A stretch of DNA of 10,475 nt from CAVSWN01 sp046728115 (GTDB taxonomy: Bacteria; Acidobacteriota; Vicinamibacteria; Vicinamibacterales; CAVVIG01), in contig JBKPDW010000289.1 of the NCBI GenBank assembly GCA_046728115.1, positions 1 to 10,475 on the forward strand. The letters are read 5' to 3'. Below the pieces are notes generated by a model. That model ran no database searches and was not told where the DNA came from. It worked only from the letters and a program-made list of their open reading frames with translations. Of this stretch, positions 1-6,258 are shown in pieces. Every line of letters begins with the position of its first letter. The stretch's first letter is position 1. Position numbers and translations under genes: made by a program.

Positions 1-1149
1 GTCCAGGAGCACGATGGGCCTGTACTGGTCTGCGCCGAATCGCGTATTCACGCGATCGGCGATCGCGAAGACTCGCGATCGAAGCTCACGATATGCTGGC
101 AGACAGGCCCTGCTCGGTTCGGCGATCTGGACGAACACGAATCGCCCGCGAAATTCCGGATGGGATTCGAGCAGCCGTTCGATCGTCAGAAACTTCTCGA
201 CGAGCCCCTTCGTGTAGTCCAGGCGATCGACGCCAACGCCCAGCTGCACCGCAGCCGGCAGATGGAGCCGGCGGCGCACAATCGCGCGACAGGCGTCGAT
301 CGAAGGCGATTGGCTTGCCCATCGATTCGGCGACTCGATCGAGACCGGATACGCGCGGATCGTTGTGCAGTGCCCCGCGCGGACGATGGTGTCGCGTGCC
401 TCGTTGATGCGAGTGTCAAATGCATCGCGAACCGTCTCGACGAAGTTGTCGCAATCCTCGTGCGTCTGGAAACCGATTAGGGAAGCGCCAAGAAGGCCGT
501 CGAGGAGATCCGCACCCCACGGGCAGGACGCATAATCGCGCGGCGAAGGCCAGGGGATGTGCCAGAACGCGATGATCGTTGCGAGCGGAAGCCGCTCGCG
601 AATCATCCGGGGTGCCAGCGCGAAATGATAATCCTGCACCAGAACGAGAGGCCGATCCGTCTTCACTTCCTCGCAGACTGCCTCGGCGAAGCGCGCGTTC
701 ACCGCGCGATACGTGCGGAAATCCGCAGACCGGAAGACGGGCCGCACGTGTGCCCGATGACACAGCGGCCATAAACCTTGGTTCGCGAACCCGTAGTAGT
801 AGTGCCGTTCCTCGTGCGGTTCGAGCCATACGCGCCGCAGTCGATACGTCGGATTGGCGGGTGGCACGTCGAGTCCATGCCGTGCATCGACCACGCATCG
901 GTCAGCGGTTCCTGCGCCGTGTGCGACCCATACGCCAGCGCACGCTTCGAGCAGCGGTTCCACAGCCGTAACGAGCCCGCCCGCCGACCGCTTGACGACA
1001 ATCCCGCCATCAGGTGCACGATCGTGTCGAAATGGCTGGCGGTTGGCGAGCACGACGATTGACTCCCCGGCATAATGCGTGCTCAGCAACGCTCCCAGCC
1101 GCTCGCGGGTCCAGTCTGAGCTGTCGCGCTGACGCCTCACATCAACCAT
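1..1149 (-). CDS. otsA: Trehalose-6-phosphate synthase (GT20), 5' part, truncated by window edge
   Basis: The first 383 residues are open without interruption and the gene leaves the window at base 1. GT20 enzymes of this type transfer glucose from a nucleotide sugar to glucose-6-phosphate in the cytoplasm, giving trehalose-6-phosphate, an osmo- and stress-protectant precursor. Visible motifs are LANRQPF (residues 34-40), GGL (57-59, nucleotide-sugar loop), QDYH (172-175) and VDRLDYTKG (307-315). R309 and K314 match the phosphate-binding Arg/Lys pair (R262/K267) of E. coli OtsA. E. coli OtsA has about 474 residues, so roughly 90 C-terminal residues should lie to the left. The ATG at 1149 is chosen because GAGGAGG lies just upstream on this strand. 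No phosphatase (otsB) is visible. A related glycosyl-phosphate synthase cannot be excluded, but the motif set favours OtsA. Confidence 0.93.
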   Translation of the reverse strand, partial: MVDVRRQRDSSDWTRERLGALLSTHYAGESIVVLANRQPFRHDRAPDGGIVVKRSAGGLVTAVEPLLEACAGVWVAHGAGTADRCVVDARHGLDVPPANPTYRLRRVWLEPHEERHYYYGFANQGLWPLCHRAHVRPVFRSADFRTYRAVNARFAEAVCEEVKTDRPLVLVQDYHFALAPRMIRERLPLATIIAFWHIPWPSPRDYASCPWGADLLDGLLGASLIGFQTHEDCDNFVETVRDAFDTRINEARDTIVRAGHCTTIRAYPVSIESPNRWASQSPSIDACRAIVRRRLHLPAAVQLGVGVDRLDYTKGLVEKFLTIERLLESHPEFRGRFVFVQIAEPSRACLPAYRELRSRVFAIADRVNTRFGADQYRPIVLLD

Positions 1150-1369
1150 CTCGCCTCCTCGACCGACGATCGTCGCGATGGGACCAGTAAACTGGCTGAA
1201 CCGGCGTGAGCACTATCCGGTGAAGCCGGGATGCCGGGGGGTTTTGCAGGGGAGCCGGCACAGACGCACCCACGCTCGAGCTTCGGCCGGCGTTCCCCCC
1301 TTGATGGGATGCTCGCGGTCAGGTCCTGGAGTTACGCTTGAGTCTGCTGGGTAGCATGAGGAGGTCCAA
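1150..1369. other. Divergent intergenic region with an interrupted inverted repeat
   Basis: This 220-base gap separates the otsA-like gene (leftward) from the histidine-kinase gene (rightward), so promoters for both should lie here. I could not find a convincing -35/-10 pair by eye. The gap is GC-rich and holds an imperfect inverted repeat: GGGGAGCCGGC (1249-1259) pairs with GCCGGC-GT-TCCCC (1286-1298) across about 26 bases. No credible ORF was seen. Confidence 0.6.
1249..1298. repeat. Imperfect inverted repeat upstream of histidine-kinase gene
   Basis: The left arm GGGGAGCCGGC and the right arm GCCGGC(GT)TCCCC are reverse complements apart from a two-base bulge, separated by 26 bases. It sits 70-120 bases upstream of the GTG start. 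It could be a hairpin or an operator; no T-run follows, so it is not an obvious terminator. Confidence 0.5.
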
Positions 1370-2731
1370 GTGCGGTTTCGAACGTGGCTGGTGGCGGCAC
1401 TCGGGCTCGCAAGCCTGCTGGTCCTGATCGTCGTGTCGATGATCACGTTATCCCGCAAGGCGCAGGAGATCTATGGCGAGCTCGATCAACTCAATACGCA
1501 TCACCACAACGTCGATGCGAAGCTGAGACGCCTGCGGTCGGACGTGAATCTGTCCGGCATCTTCGTCCGCGACTACCTGCTCGACGTCGAGCGAGAGCAC
1601 GCACCGGAATACCGCGAACGCCTCTCCCAATTTCGGCAAGCCAACGTTGCGACCGTGCAGGAGCTCCGAGAGCTCGACATCACACACGCGGGACGTATCG
1701 CCAACCTCGACGCGCTGCTCGATGAATATTGGCAGACGTTCGAGCCACTGTTCGATTGGACCGTCACGGAAAAGATCTTTCGCAGTTCGAGTTTCCTGCG
1801 AAGAGAGGTCGTGCCCAGACGAGACGCCATTCTGGGCATTGCACAAGAGATCGAAGAACTGAACAATGCCAATCTAGCTGCGCAGCGCAGTGAAGTCGCC
1901 CATCGTCAGGCTGCTTTCCGGGCAGACCTGCTGCGCCTGCTGCAGCAGACCGTGTTCCTGGGTGTAGGCGTCGCGCTGATCGCCGTCTTCCGGCTTCGCG
2001 CACTCGAGCGCCGGGACGATAAGCAGCGGTCGATGACTGAGGACGCCGAACGCCAGATGCGCCAGCTATCGCAGCGGTTGGTGGCGACGCAGGAAGAAGA
2101 ACGAAAGAATCTGTCGCGCGAATTGCACGACCATGTCGCGCAGGTCCTCACCGCCCTGCGCATGGAGCTCGGGCGAATCGATCGAATGAAGACGTCGACC
2201 GACCGGCAGATCAGTGCAGCCGTGACCGAGTGTCGAGCGCTGGTCGATCAGATGTTCCGCACCGTCCGCGATCTCGCGCTTGGCCTTCGGCCGAGCATGC
2301 TCGACGACTTCGGCCTGCAGCCTGCGCTCGAATGGCACGTGCGGGACCTGACCCGTCGATACGGTATCGATATCGAGCTGGACGTGCATGGCGATCTCGA
2401 CCGGTTGCCCGACCCTTACCGCACGTGTGTGTTTCGAGCTGTTCAGGAAGCCCTGACGAACTGCGTGCGGCACGCCAACGCCCGCTCCGCCAGGGTGAGC
2501 GTGACCGGCCGGGATGATCGATTGGAGGTGCTCGTCGCCGACGATGGCATCGGCCTCGATCCGGCGCAACGGCGCAACGGGCTGGGACTCCGTGGAATCG
2601 AGGAGCGTGTCAAGGAGCTTCACGGCACCGTGAGCATCCGCGGCGTGCCAGGCCGCGGCACGACGCTCGCCATCCAGTTGCCGGTTCCCCTGCCCGCGCC
2701 GGAGGAGCGCCTTGCGCGTGCTGCTGGCTGA
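1370..2731 (+). CDS. Membrane sensor histidine kinase, NarL/DegS class (HisKA_3)
   Basis: This 453-residue kinase should sense a signal outside or in the membrane and phosphorylate the regulator encoded next to it. The start is GTG, fixed by GAGGAGG five bases upstream (1358-1364). Transmembrane segment 1 spans about residues 6-27, a helical extracytoplasmic sensor of about 160 residues follows (charged, coiled, 4-helix-bundle or CHASE3-like in appearance), and transmembrane segment 2 spans about 191-208. The dimerisation/phosphoacceptor motif ELHDHVAQ (251-258) has H253 as the phosphorylated histidine. The HATPase domain shows the N-box VQEALTNCVRHA (358-369), G1 DDGIG (391-395) and G2 GLGLRGIEERV (404-414). 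All catalytic motifs are intact. The 3' end overlaps the regulator gene by 20 bases, which indicates translational coupling. The ligand is unknown. Confidence 0.95.
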   Translation: MRFRTWLVAALGLASLLVLIVVSMITLSRKAQEIYGELDQLNTHHHNVDAKLRRLRSDVNLSGIFVRDYLLDVEREHAPEYRERLSQFRQANVATVQELRELDITHAGRIANLDALLDEYWQTFEPLFDWTVTEKIFRSSSFLRREVVPRRDAILGIAQEIEELNNANLAAQRSEVAHRQAAFRADLLRLLQQTVFLGVGVALIAVFRLRALERRDDKQRSMTEDAERQMRQLSQRLVATQEEERKNLSRELHDHVAQVLTALRMELGRIDRMKTSTDRQISAAVTECRALVDQMFRTVRDLALGLRPSMLDDFGLQPALEWHVRDLTRRYGIDIELDVHGDLDRLPDPYRTCVFRAVQEALTNCVRHANARSARVSVTGRDDRLEVLVADDGIGLDPAQRRNGLGLRGIEERVKELHGTVSIRGVPGRGTTLAIQLPVPLPAPEERLARAAG

Positions 2732-3350
2732 CGATCACGGAATCGTTCGCCGGGGGCTGCGAAGTCTTCTCGAGGAAGCGGGGTTCTCGGTGGTCGCCGA
2801 AGCGGCCGACGGGCTGGAAGCCGTCCGCCTGACGGAGGAGCATCGACCGGATCTGCTGATCGTCGATATCGGCATGCCAAAGCTGAGCGGCATCGAAGTC
2901 GCGGCCCGGGCCCAGAAACTCGACCGCCCCCCTGGCGTCATCGTGCTCAGCATGCACGCTGATGAGTCCTACATCATTCGCGCGCTGGCAGCGGGCGCTC
3001 GCGCGTACCTCCTGAAGGATGCGACAGACGAAGATCTGCTTCCCGCCGTGCGCGCCGTCGCCGGGGGAAAGCCGTTTTTCAGCCCTGCCGTCACAGCGGT
3101 TCTCGTCGAAGATTACGTCCGCACGCTCCAGAAGCGCGGACTCAGCGATTCCTATCACTTGCTGACCGATCGCGAGCGAGAGGTACTTCACCTGCTGGCC
3201 GAAGGACGATCGAACAAGGAAGTCGCGACCTTGCTCGATTTAGGGCTGTCGACCGTTGAAACACACCGAGCGAATCTCATGCAGAAGCTCAATCTGCACA
3301 ACACGGCCGAGATCGTGCTCTATGCCGTTCGAAAAGGGCTGATCTCGTGA
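2712..3350 (+). CDS. LuxR/NarL-family response regulator
   Basis: This 212-residue cytoplasmic transcription factor is the likely partner of the upstream kinase. The receiver domain (1-118) has the acidic pocket D7/D8, phosphoacceptor D52 in IVDIGMPKLSG, switch S80 and conserved K102. A LuxR-type helix-turn-helix follows at about 150-210, with LTDREREVLHLLAEG and NKEVATLLDLGLSTVETHRANLMQKL. The length is normal for the family. The start is TTG at 2712, supported by GGAGGAG four bases upstream (2701-2707), inside the kinase reading frame. The weak start and overlap suggest expression depends on translation of the kinase gene. The regulated genes are unknown; the nearest transcription units are the divergent otsA-like gene and the unknown genes downstream. 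Confidence 0.96.
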   Translation: MRVLLADDHGIVRRGLRSLLEEAGFSVVAEAADGLEAVRLTEEHRPDLLIVDIGMPKLSGIEVAARAQKLDRPPGVIVLSMHADESYIIRALAAGARAYLLKDATDEDLLPAVRAVAGGKPFFSPAVTAVLVEDYVRTLQKRGLSDSYHLLTDREREVLHLLAEGRSNKEVATLLDLGLSTVETHRANLMQKLNLHNTAEIVLYAVRKGLIS

Positions 3351-3481
3351 TCCCAATCTGAGCCGAGTCGAAGCGTCGCTCGGTCTCGAAATCCTGGAAT
3401 TCTCCCCCGAATGCCGGATACCCTATCATGCCCCGATGGGATTTAGTTGAGAGAGTCTCGACACGCAATTCTGGAGGAGTG
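3351..3481. other. Intergenic gap after the two-component operon
   Basis: This gap holds a weak hairpin, CCGAG (3363-3367) with CTCGG (3379-3383), and no clear T-run, so termination here is only possible. The reading frame of the next gene stays open back to an ATG at 3428, but the better ribosome site is at 3473-3479, so I treat 3428-3481 as leader. Confidence 0.5.
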
Positions 3482-3841
3482 ATGGAGCGACCGAACGAAG
3501 TCCTGATCCGGGTTCACCGAGAATGGAACGGCTGGCAGAGCGCGGAAATCCGACTGCGCGATCTCGAAGACGTTCAATGGCTTCAGCCAAATGGCGCCCC
3601 TCACCCGTTGGTCCACGGCTACGTGAATTGCACTCGGACTATGTCCGGAGTCCTTACGCACGATTGTAATCGCCGGACAGCGCCTCATCGCCTGCTGGTA
3701 TGCGTTCTGAAGCGTCACACGATCCCTACGGCCTACGCGGAGCTCGCACGGCGTGCCGACGCCCGGCGTATGCAGGTACCGCTGCAACCTGCGGTGCTGG
3801 GTGCCACGGCGAGCAGCTTTCGGGGACGGCAGATCGCTTGA
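3482..3841 (+). CDS. Hypothetical protein, 119 residues; may be the front part of a broken gene
   Basis: I do not recognise the family. The ATG at 3482 is chosen over 3428 because GGAGGAG (3473-3479) lies immediately upstream. The first 50 residues look properly coding (WNGWQSAEIRLRDLEDVQWL with G/C-rich third positions). The tail, from about residue 50, is less convincing, with many T- or A-ending codons. No signal peptide, membrane helix or known motif is visible. The frame ends at a single TGA (3839-3841) and then stays open in the same phase to 4216, so this may be the amino half of a 244-residue protein broken by a point mutation. It lies 131 bases after the response regulator on the same strand. 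An antisense frame (3443-4210) is open, but its composition looks like a shadow. Confidence 0.5.
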   Translation: MERPNEVLIRVHREWNGWQSAEIRLRDLEDVQWLQPNGAPHPLVHGYVNCTRTMSGVLTHDCNRRTAPHRLLVCVLKRHTIPTAYAELARRADARRMQVPLQPAVLGATASSFRGRQIA

Positions 3842-3895
3842 TCCCCTGATCACCTTCCCCATCCGCGACGCACGTTCGGCGACGAGCGGTGGCGT

Positions 3896-4216
3896 TTGTC
3901 GCCGGGCGTCGTGGAGCACCGCGTCGGGTTGCGACGTGTCGCCTACGTTCGGCGGATCGACGATCGGACGGCGATGCTGGCGATTACGGTCGGCTACACG
4001 ACGAACTTCAGCATCCCCTACTACCGGCTGTACGCGCTGGCATCGGGCAAGCGCTACTTTCTGATCGAACGCGATTACAACGTGCTGAAGACGCTGGCCG
4101 CATTCATCGGATCGCACACGGGCTGGGCTGCCGAGACCGACCCGCTTCCTCTTGACGCGCTCATAATCCGTCCACGCGTCAGAGCGGGTTTCATCACGGG
4201 TCGATCGCACTTCTGA
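3896..4216 (+). CDS. Hypothetical protein; same frame as the preceding ORF after one TGA
   Basis: The family is not recognised. The frame is open from 3842, directly after the TGA of the previous ORF, to a TGA at 4214-4216. The first plausible internal start is TTG at 3896, with only a weak ribosome site. The translated region from about 3920 looks strongly coding: aromatic-rich, with segments such as TNFSIPYYRLYALASGKRYF and LIERDYNVLKTLAAFIG and mostly G/C third positions. There is no signal peptide or clear membrane helix. It could be a separate small gene, or the carboxy half of one gene whose front is 3482-3841. The absence of a good start nearby favours the second view. Confidence 0.5.
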   Translation: MSPGVVEHRVGLRRVAYVRRIDDRTAMLAITVGYTTNFSIPYYRLYALASGKRYFLIERDYNVLKTLAAFIGSHTGWAAETDPLPLDALIIRPRVRAGFITGRSHF

Positions 4217-4429
4217 CCTCGGTCCATCGCGACCTGCGCTTGATCAGAAAAGCAGTAACCAAACAGATAGAGTCTATCCGTTCGGATAGTCGTATACCTC
4301 CCTCGAGCCTAGCGCCAACCGGCGAGCGGCCGCGTTAGCCTGAGGCCACGGCCACGTTTTTGGCCATCGCACCTGTTTCTGCGTGCCATTCTTGACCCGG
4401 GCATCGCTGTTGCTACGACGAGAACCGCC
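4217..4429. other. Intergenic region upstream of the secreted-protein gene
   Basis: This 213-base gap is more AT-rich in its first third. It carries a nested palindrome at 4266-4289. A short GGCCA/TGGCC pair near 4345-4370 flanks a T-run, but its phase and position do not make a clear terminator. No ORF with coding character was found. Confidence 0.5.
4266..4289. promoter_or_regulatory. Nested palindrome GATAG-CTATC(CG..CG)GATAG, possible operator
   Basis: CTATCCG (4274-4280) and CGGATAG (4283-4289) form a perfect 7-base inverted repeat with a TT centre. A third copy, GATAG (4266-4270), also pairs with CTATC (4274-4278), so two alternative hairpins or two overlapping operator half-site pairs are possible. 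It lies about 140 bases upstream of the next start codon in an AT-richer patch, a usual place for a repressor or activator site. The binding protein is unknown. Confidence 0.4.
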
Positions 4430-5854
4430 ATGAAACGGATGTTCATCGCGATCGCGGGTTTGTCGCTGGCGGTTCCACCCGCCACGGCCCAAATGATGCC
4501 GAGCTCGCGTGCAGGCATCGTTCTCTTTACTCTTCCTGCCGATCGGCAGCGCGTCGAAGAAGCGGGATACACGGCCTTGAAGCCGTTCCGACCGGACAGC
4601 TACGAGATCCGGATCCGGCCGCCGTTCGAGATCGGCAGCAGCGCCGCTGACGCCGTGGAAATGCACGCTCGTTGGCTGGCCACGGCGCACACGGTGCAGC
4701 CCGCAACGATGCCGACAGCCTTTCGCCACTCCGGCGGGTTCGACGTCGCGCTTCGAACGTTTTACCTCGGCGCTCCCGACGGTCGCATCGTCTCAGTGCT
4801 CGTGGCAGTGCTGAAAAGCGGGACCAAGGCTGCGGTCGTCGAGTTCGTCGCTGCCACCCCTCAGTCACCGCAGGCGATCCAGCAGATGGCGAGTTTCATC
4901 GATGGCTGCCGGCTTGCGCACACGCAGCTCCTCGTATCTGGAACTCCCCCGCTCACGGTTTACGACGCTGAGGAAACGATTGACATGCTTCAATGGCTGA
5001 TCGACGCCCCACTCACCGTCGCGCAACGCGCGGCCATCCGGTCACAGATCGTCGACGACTGGAAGGCGAAAGACGCCGGCACGATCGCCAACCTCCGCCG
5101 AATCCTCGAATTCCGCAACCAGCTGGTGAAGCTGCCGCCGGCACAGCAGAACCTTGTCCGGAGGCAAAACGAGGTGGAACTGATCGCCGGACTCCGGGCG
5201 GCGAACGACAGCGTGTCCGCGCTGTTGCTCCAGACCTACGAGTCGGCGCATAGACCGATCGCTGCCGGCATTCCAGCCCTTACGCGCCAGCAAGCGGATG
5301 CGGCGCTGGATCTGTTCTACTTCATGGCAGGACAGCTCGAAGGCGTTCAGGCGACTCCCACCGCGGCCGCCGAAACGGCCTGGGCTGGTAACCTCGCACG
5401 CGTGTGGGCGACGCTCCCCGCGGAGACACGGAATGCCGTCGCTGCGATGCCAATGACGTGGGCGCTGACGCTCGCCGTGTGGCCGGAGATGCCGCCAGCG
5501 GTCCGCGAGCAGGTGAAGGCGACGTACGCGCAGATGGACGTGGTCCAAGCCTTGCGGTCGGATTTCGTTGCCGCGCGGAATCAGGCTTACACGACTCGGG
5601 CCTGGTATCCGCCTGCGCCTCAGCAGCCCGCGGCCGTAGTGATGGCCGGGCCGAGTCCCGCGGGGTTCAACGCTTCCGCCCCAGCGCCGACACCGCCGCA
5701 AAACAGCAATGCTGTGGACGTGAGCGCACAGATTTCGAGGATGAATCAGAACTACCAGGCTACATCGTCGATGCTGACCACCCAGTACAACTCTACGATC
5801 AACATGATGGCTGCCATCGGCAACATGTCGGGACCACGTTACACAGTTCGGTGA
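4430..5854 (+). CDS. Secreted hypothetical protein with signal peptide and Pro/Ala-rich C-terminal linker
   Basis: This 474-residue protein has no family I can name. Residues 1-20 form a short classical signal peptide: KR near the start, a hydrophobic core (IAIAGLSLAV) and ATA|Q as the likely cleavage site, so the product should be periplasmic or exported. The mature part begins with a mixed region (about 25-165) with PADRQRVEEAGYTALKPF and a beta-like FYLGAPDGRIVSVLVAVLKS. It continues as a mostly helical region (about 180-390) with TVAQRAAIRSQIVDDW and PPAVREQVKATYAQM. Next is a proline/alanine-rich stretch (about 393-425), and then a Ser/Thr/Asn/Met-rich tail. The ATG at 4430 is chosen for the signal peptide; its ribosome site is weak. 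The gene stands alone between two intergenic gaps, with a hairpin after its stop. Confidence 0.85.
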   Translation: MKRMFIAIAGLSLAVPPATAQMMPSSRAGIVLFTLPADRQRVEEAGYTALKPFRPDSYEIRIRPPFEIGSSAADAVEMHARWLATAHTVQPATMPTAFRHSGGFDVALRTFYLGAPDGRIVSVLVAVLKSGTKAAVVEFVAATPQSPQAIQQMASFIDGCRLAHTQLLVSGTPPLTVYDAEETIDMLQWLIDAPLTVAQRAAIRSQIVDDWKAKDAGTIANLRRILEFRNQLVKLPPAQQNLVRRQNEVELIAGLRAANDSVSALLLQTYESAHRPIAAGIPALTRQQADAALDLFYFMAGQLEGVQATPTAAAETAWAGNLARVWATLPAETRNAVAAMPMTWALTLAVWPEMPPAVREQVKATYAQMDVVQALRSDFVAARNQAYTTRAWYPPAPQQPAAVVMAGPSPAGFNASAPAPTPPQNSNAVDVSAQISRMNQNYQATSSMLTTQYNSTINMMAAIGNMSGPRYTVR

Positions 5855-5868
5855 AGGCTATCGGGCGC

Positions 5869-5912
5869 GCGCGAGCGGGTCTGTTGGGATTCGCGTAAAC
5901 CCGTTCTCGCGC
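5869..5912 (+). terminator. Hairpin after the secreted-protein gene
   Basis: GCGCGAGCGGGT (5869-5880) pairs with ACCCGTTCTCGCGC (5899-5912) as a 12-base-pair GC-rich stem with a two-base bulge and an 18-base loop, 15 bases after the stop codon. No T-run follows, so it is a weak or factor-assisted terminator at best. The right arm shares ACCCG with another possible stem (AACCCG 5898-5903 with CGGGTT 5934-5939), so the two structures exclude each other. Confidence 0.4.
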
Positions 5913-5936
5913 CACGGCCTGCAGGTATCCGCGCGG

Positions 5937-5943
5937 GTTAGAC
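5937..5943 (+). other. GTTAGAC heptamer, attC R'-like border in front of hicB
   Basis: GTTAGAC fits the GTTRRRY core of integron cassette borders and recurs exactly at 6252-6258, enclosing the hicB-like gene in a 315-base unit. A short stem (AACCCG 5898-5903 with CGGGTT 5934-5939) ends in this heptamer, as an attC arm would, but the left heptamer is not a good RYYYAAC. The motif alone is short enough to occur by chance. Confidence 0.25.
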
Positions 5944-5984
5944 TGCGGACCCCAGACGACGGCAATGTAGAAAGGGAGGTCGGC

Positions 5985-6200
5985 ATGCACAACGAGTTCA
6001 CTGCCGTGTTCGAAAGCGATGGCGAGTGGGTCATCGCATATTGCCCCGAGATTCCGGGCGCCAACGGACAGGGCCGGACCAAAGAGTCAGCGCGCACCAG
6101 CCTAGCCGAGGCGATCGCATTGATTCTCGAAGATCGGCGCGAAGAAGGCCTTCGGGGTGTGTCGCCGGATACTGAACGCGAAACGGTGACCGTTCGGTGA
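5985..6200 (+). CDS. hicB: HicB-family antitoxin-like protein, solitary
   Basis: The 71-residue product matches the short HicB type: FTAVFESDGEWVIAYCPEIP (residues 5-24) followed by GANGQGRTKESARTSLAEAI and the LILEDRREEG segment. This partial RNase-H-like fold normally binds and neutralises the HicA mRNA interferase. It ends near residue 71 and lacks the C-terminal DNA-binding extension of longer HicB proteins. GGGAGG (5974-5979) sits five bases before the ATG. A hicA partner usually follows with a GTGA overlap. Here GTG does overlap the stop at 6197, but the frame ends after 19 codons (VKRSRGG...), so no intact toxin is present. It is therefore an orphan antitoxin or a remnant of a pair. 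It converges on the cupin gene and may be a mobile cassette. Confidence 0.85.
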   Translation: MHNEFTAVFESDGEWVIAYCPEIPGANGQGRTKESARTSLAEAIALILEDRREEGLRGVSPDTERETVTVR

Positions 6201-6258
6201 AACGCAGCCGCGGCGGCTCATTATCACGTTGCCGGCGTCGGCTGCATGCGTGTTAGAC
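6197..6258. repeat. Long palindrome between convergent hicB and cupin genes, attC-like or bidirectional terminator
   Basis: GCAGCCG (6204-6210) pairs with CGGCTGC (6239-6245), and the stem continues inward, CGGC (6214-6217, part of CGGCGGC 6211-6217) against GCCG (6231-6234), with a mismatch and a bulged T, around a 13-base loop. The outer heptamers are GTGAAAC (6197-6203) and GTTAGAC (6252-6258). The hicB stop (TGA) lies inside the left heptamer and the cupin stop (TAA on the minus strand) inside the right one, as is common where an attC site abuts a cassette gene. The right heptamer is a full match to GTTRRRY; the left departs from RYYYAAC at two positions. No T-run is seen. Confidence 0.4.

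Noticed and set aside
416..898. 160-codon minus-strand frame inside the otsA-like gene
   Set aside because: The overlapping frame carries all GT20 motifs without interruption from 1149 to 1; this one is out of phase with it.
3443..4210. 255-codon minus-strand open frame
   Set aside because: It is antisense to both unknown plus-strand frames and is Arg/His/Gln-rich in the manner of GC-rich shadow frames. It has no domain signal or good ribosome site.
4311..4345. attC-like heptamer GTTAGCC near the 4.3 kb intergenic region
   Set aside because: It departs from GTTRRRY, the partner heptamer is also off consensus, and the enclosed stem is too short for an attC site.
5042..5701. 219-codon minus-strand frame
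   Set aside because: It is antisense to the signal-peptide protein and Arg-rich with no motif.
6197..6256. Functional hicA toxin gene after hicB
   Set aside because: The overlapping GTG frame ends after 19 codons and lacks the catalytic histidine region. It is kept only as a possible relic.
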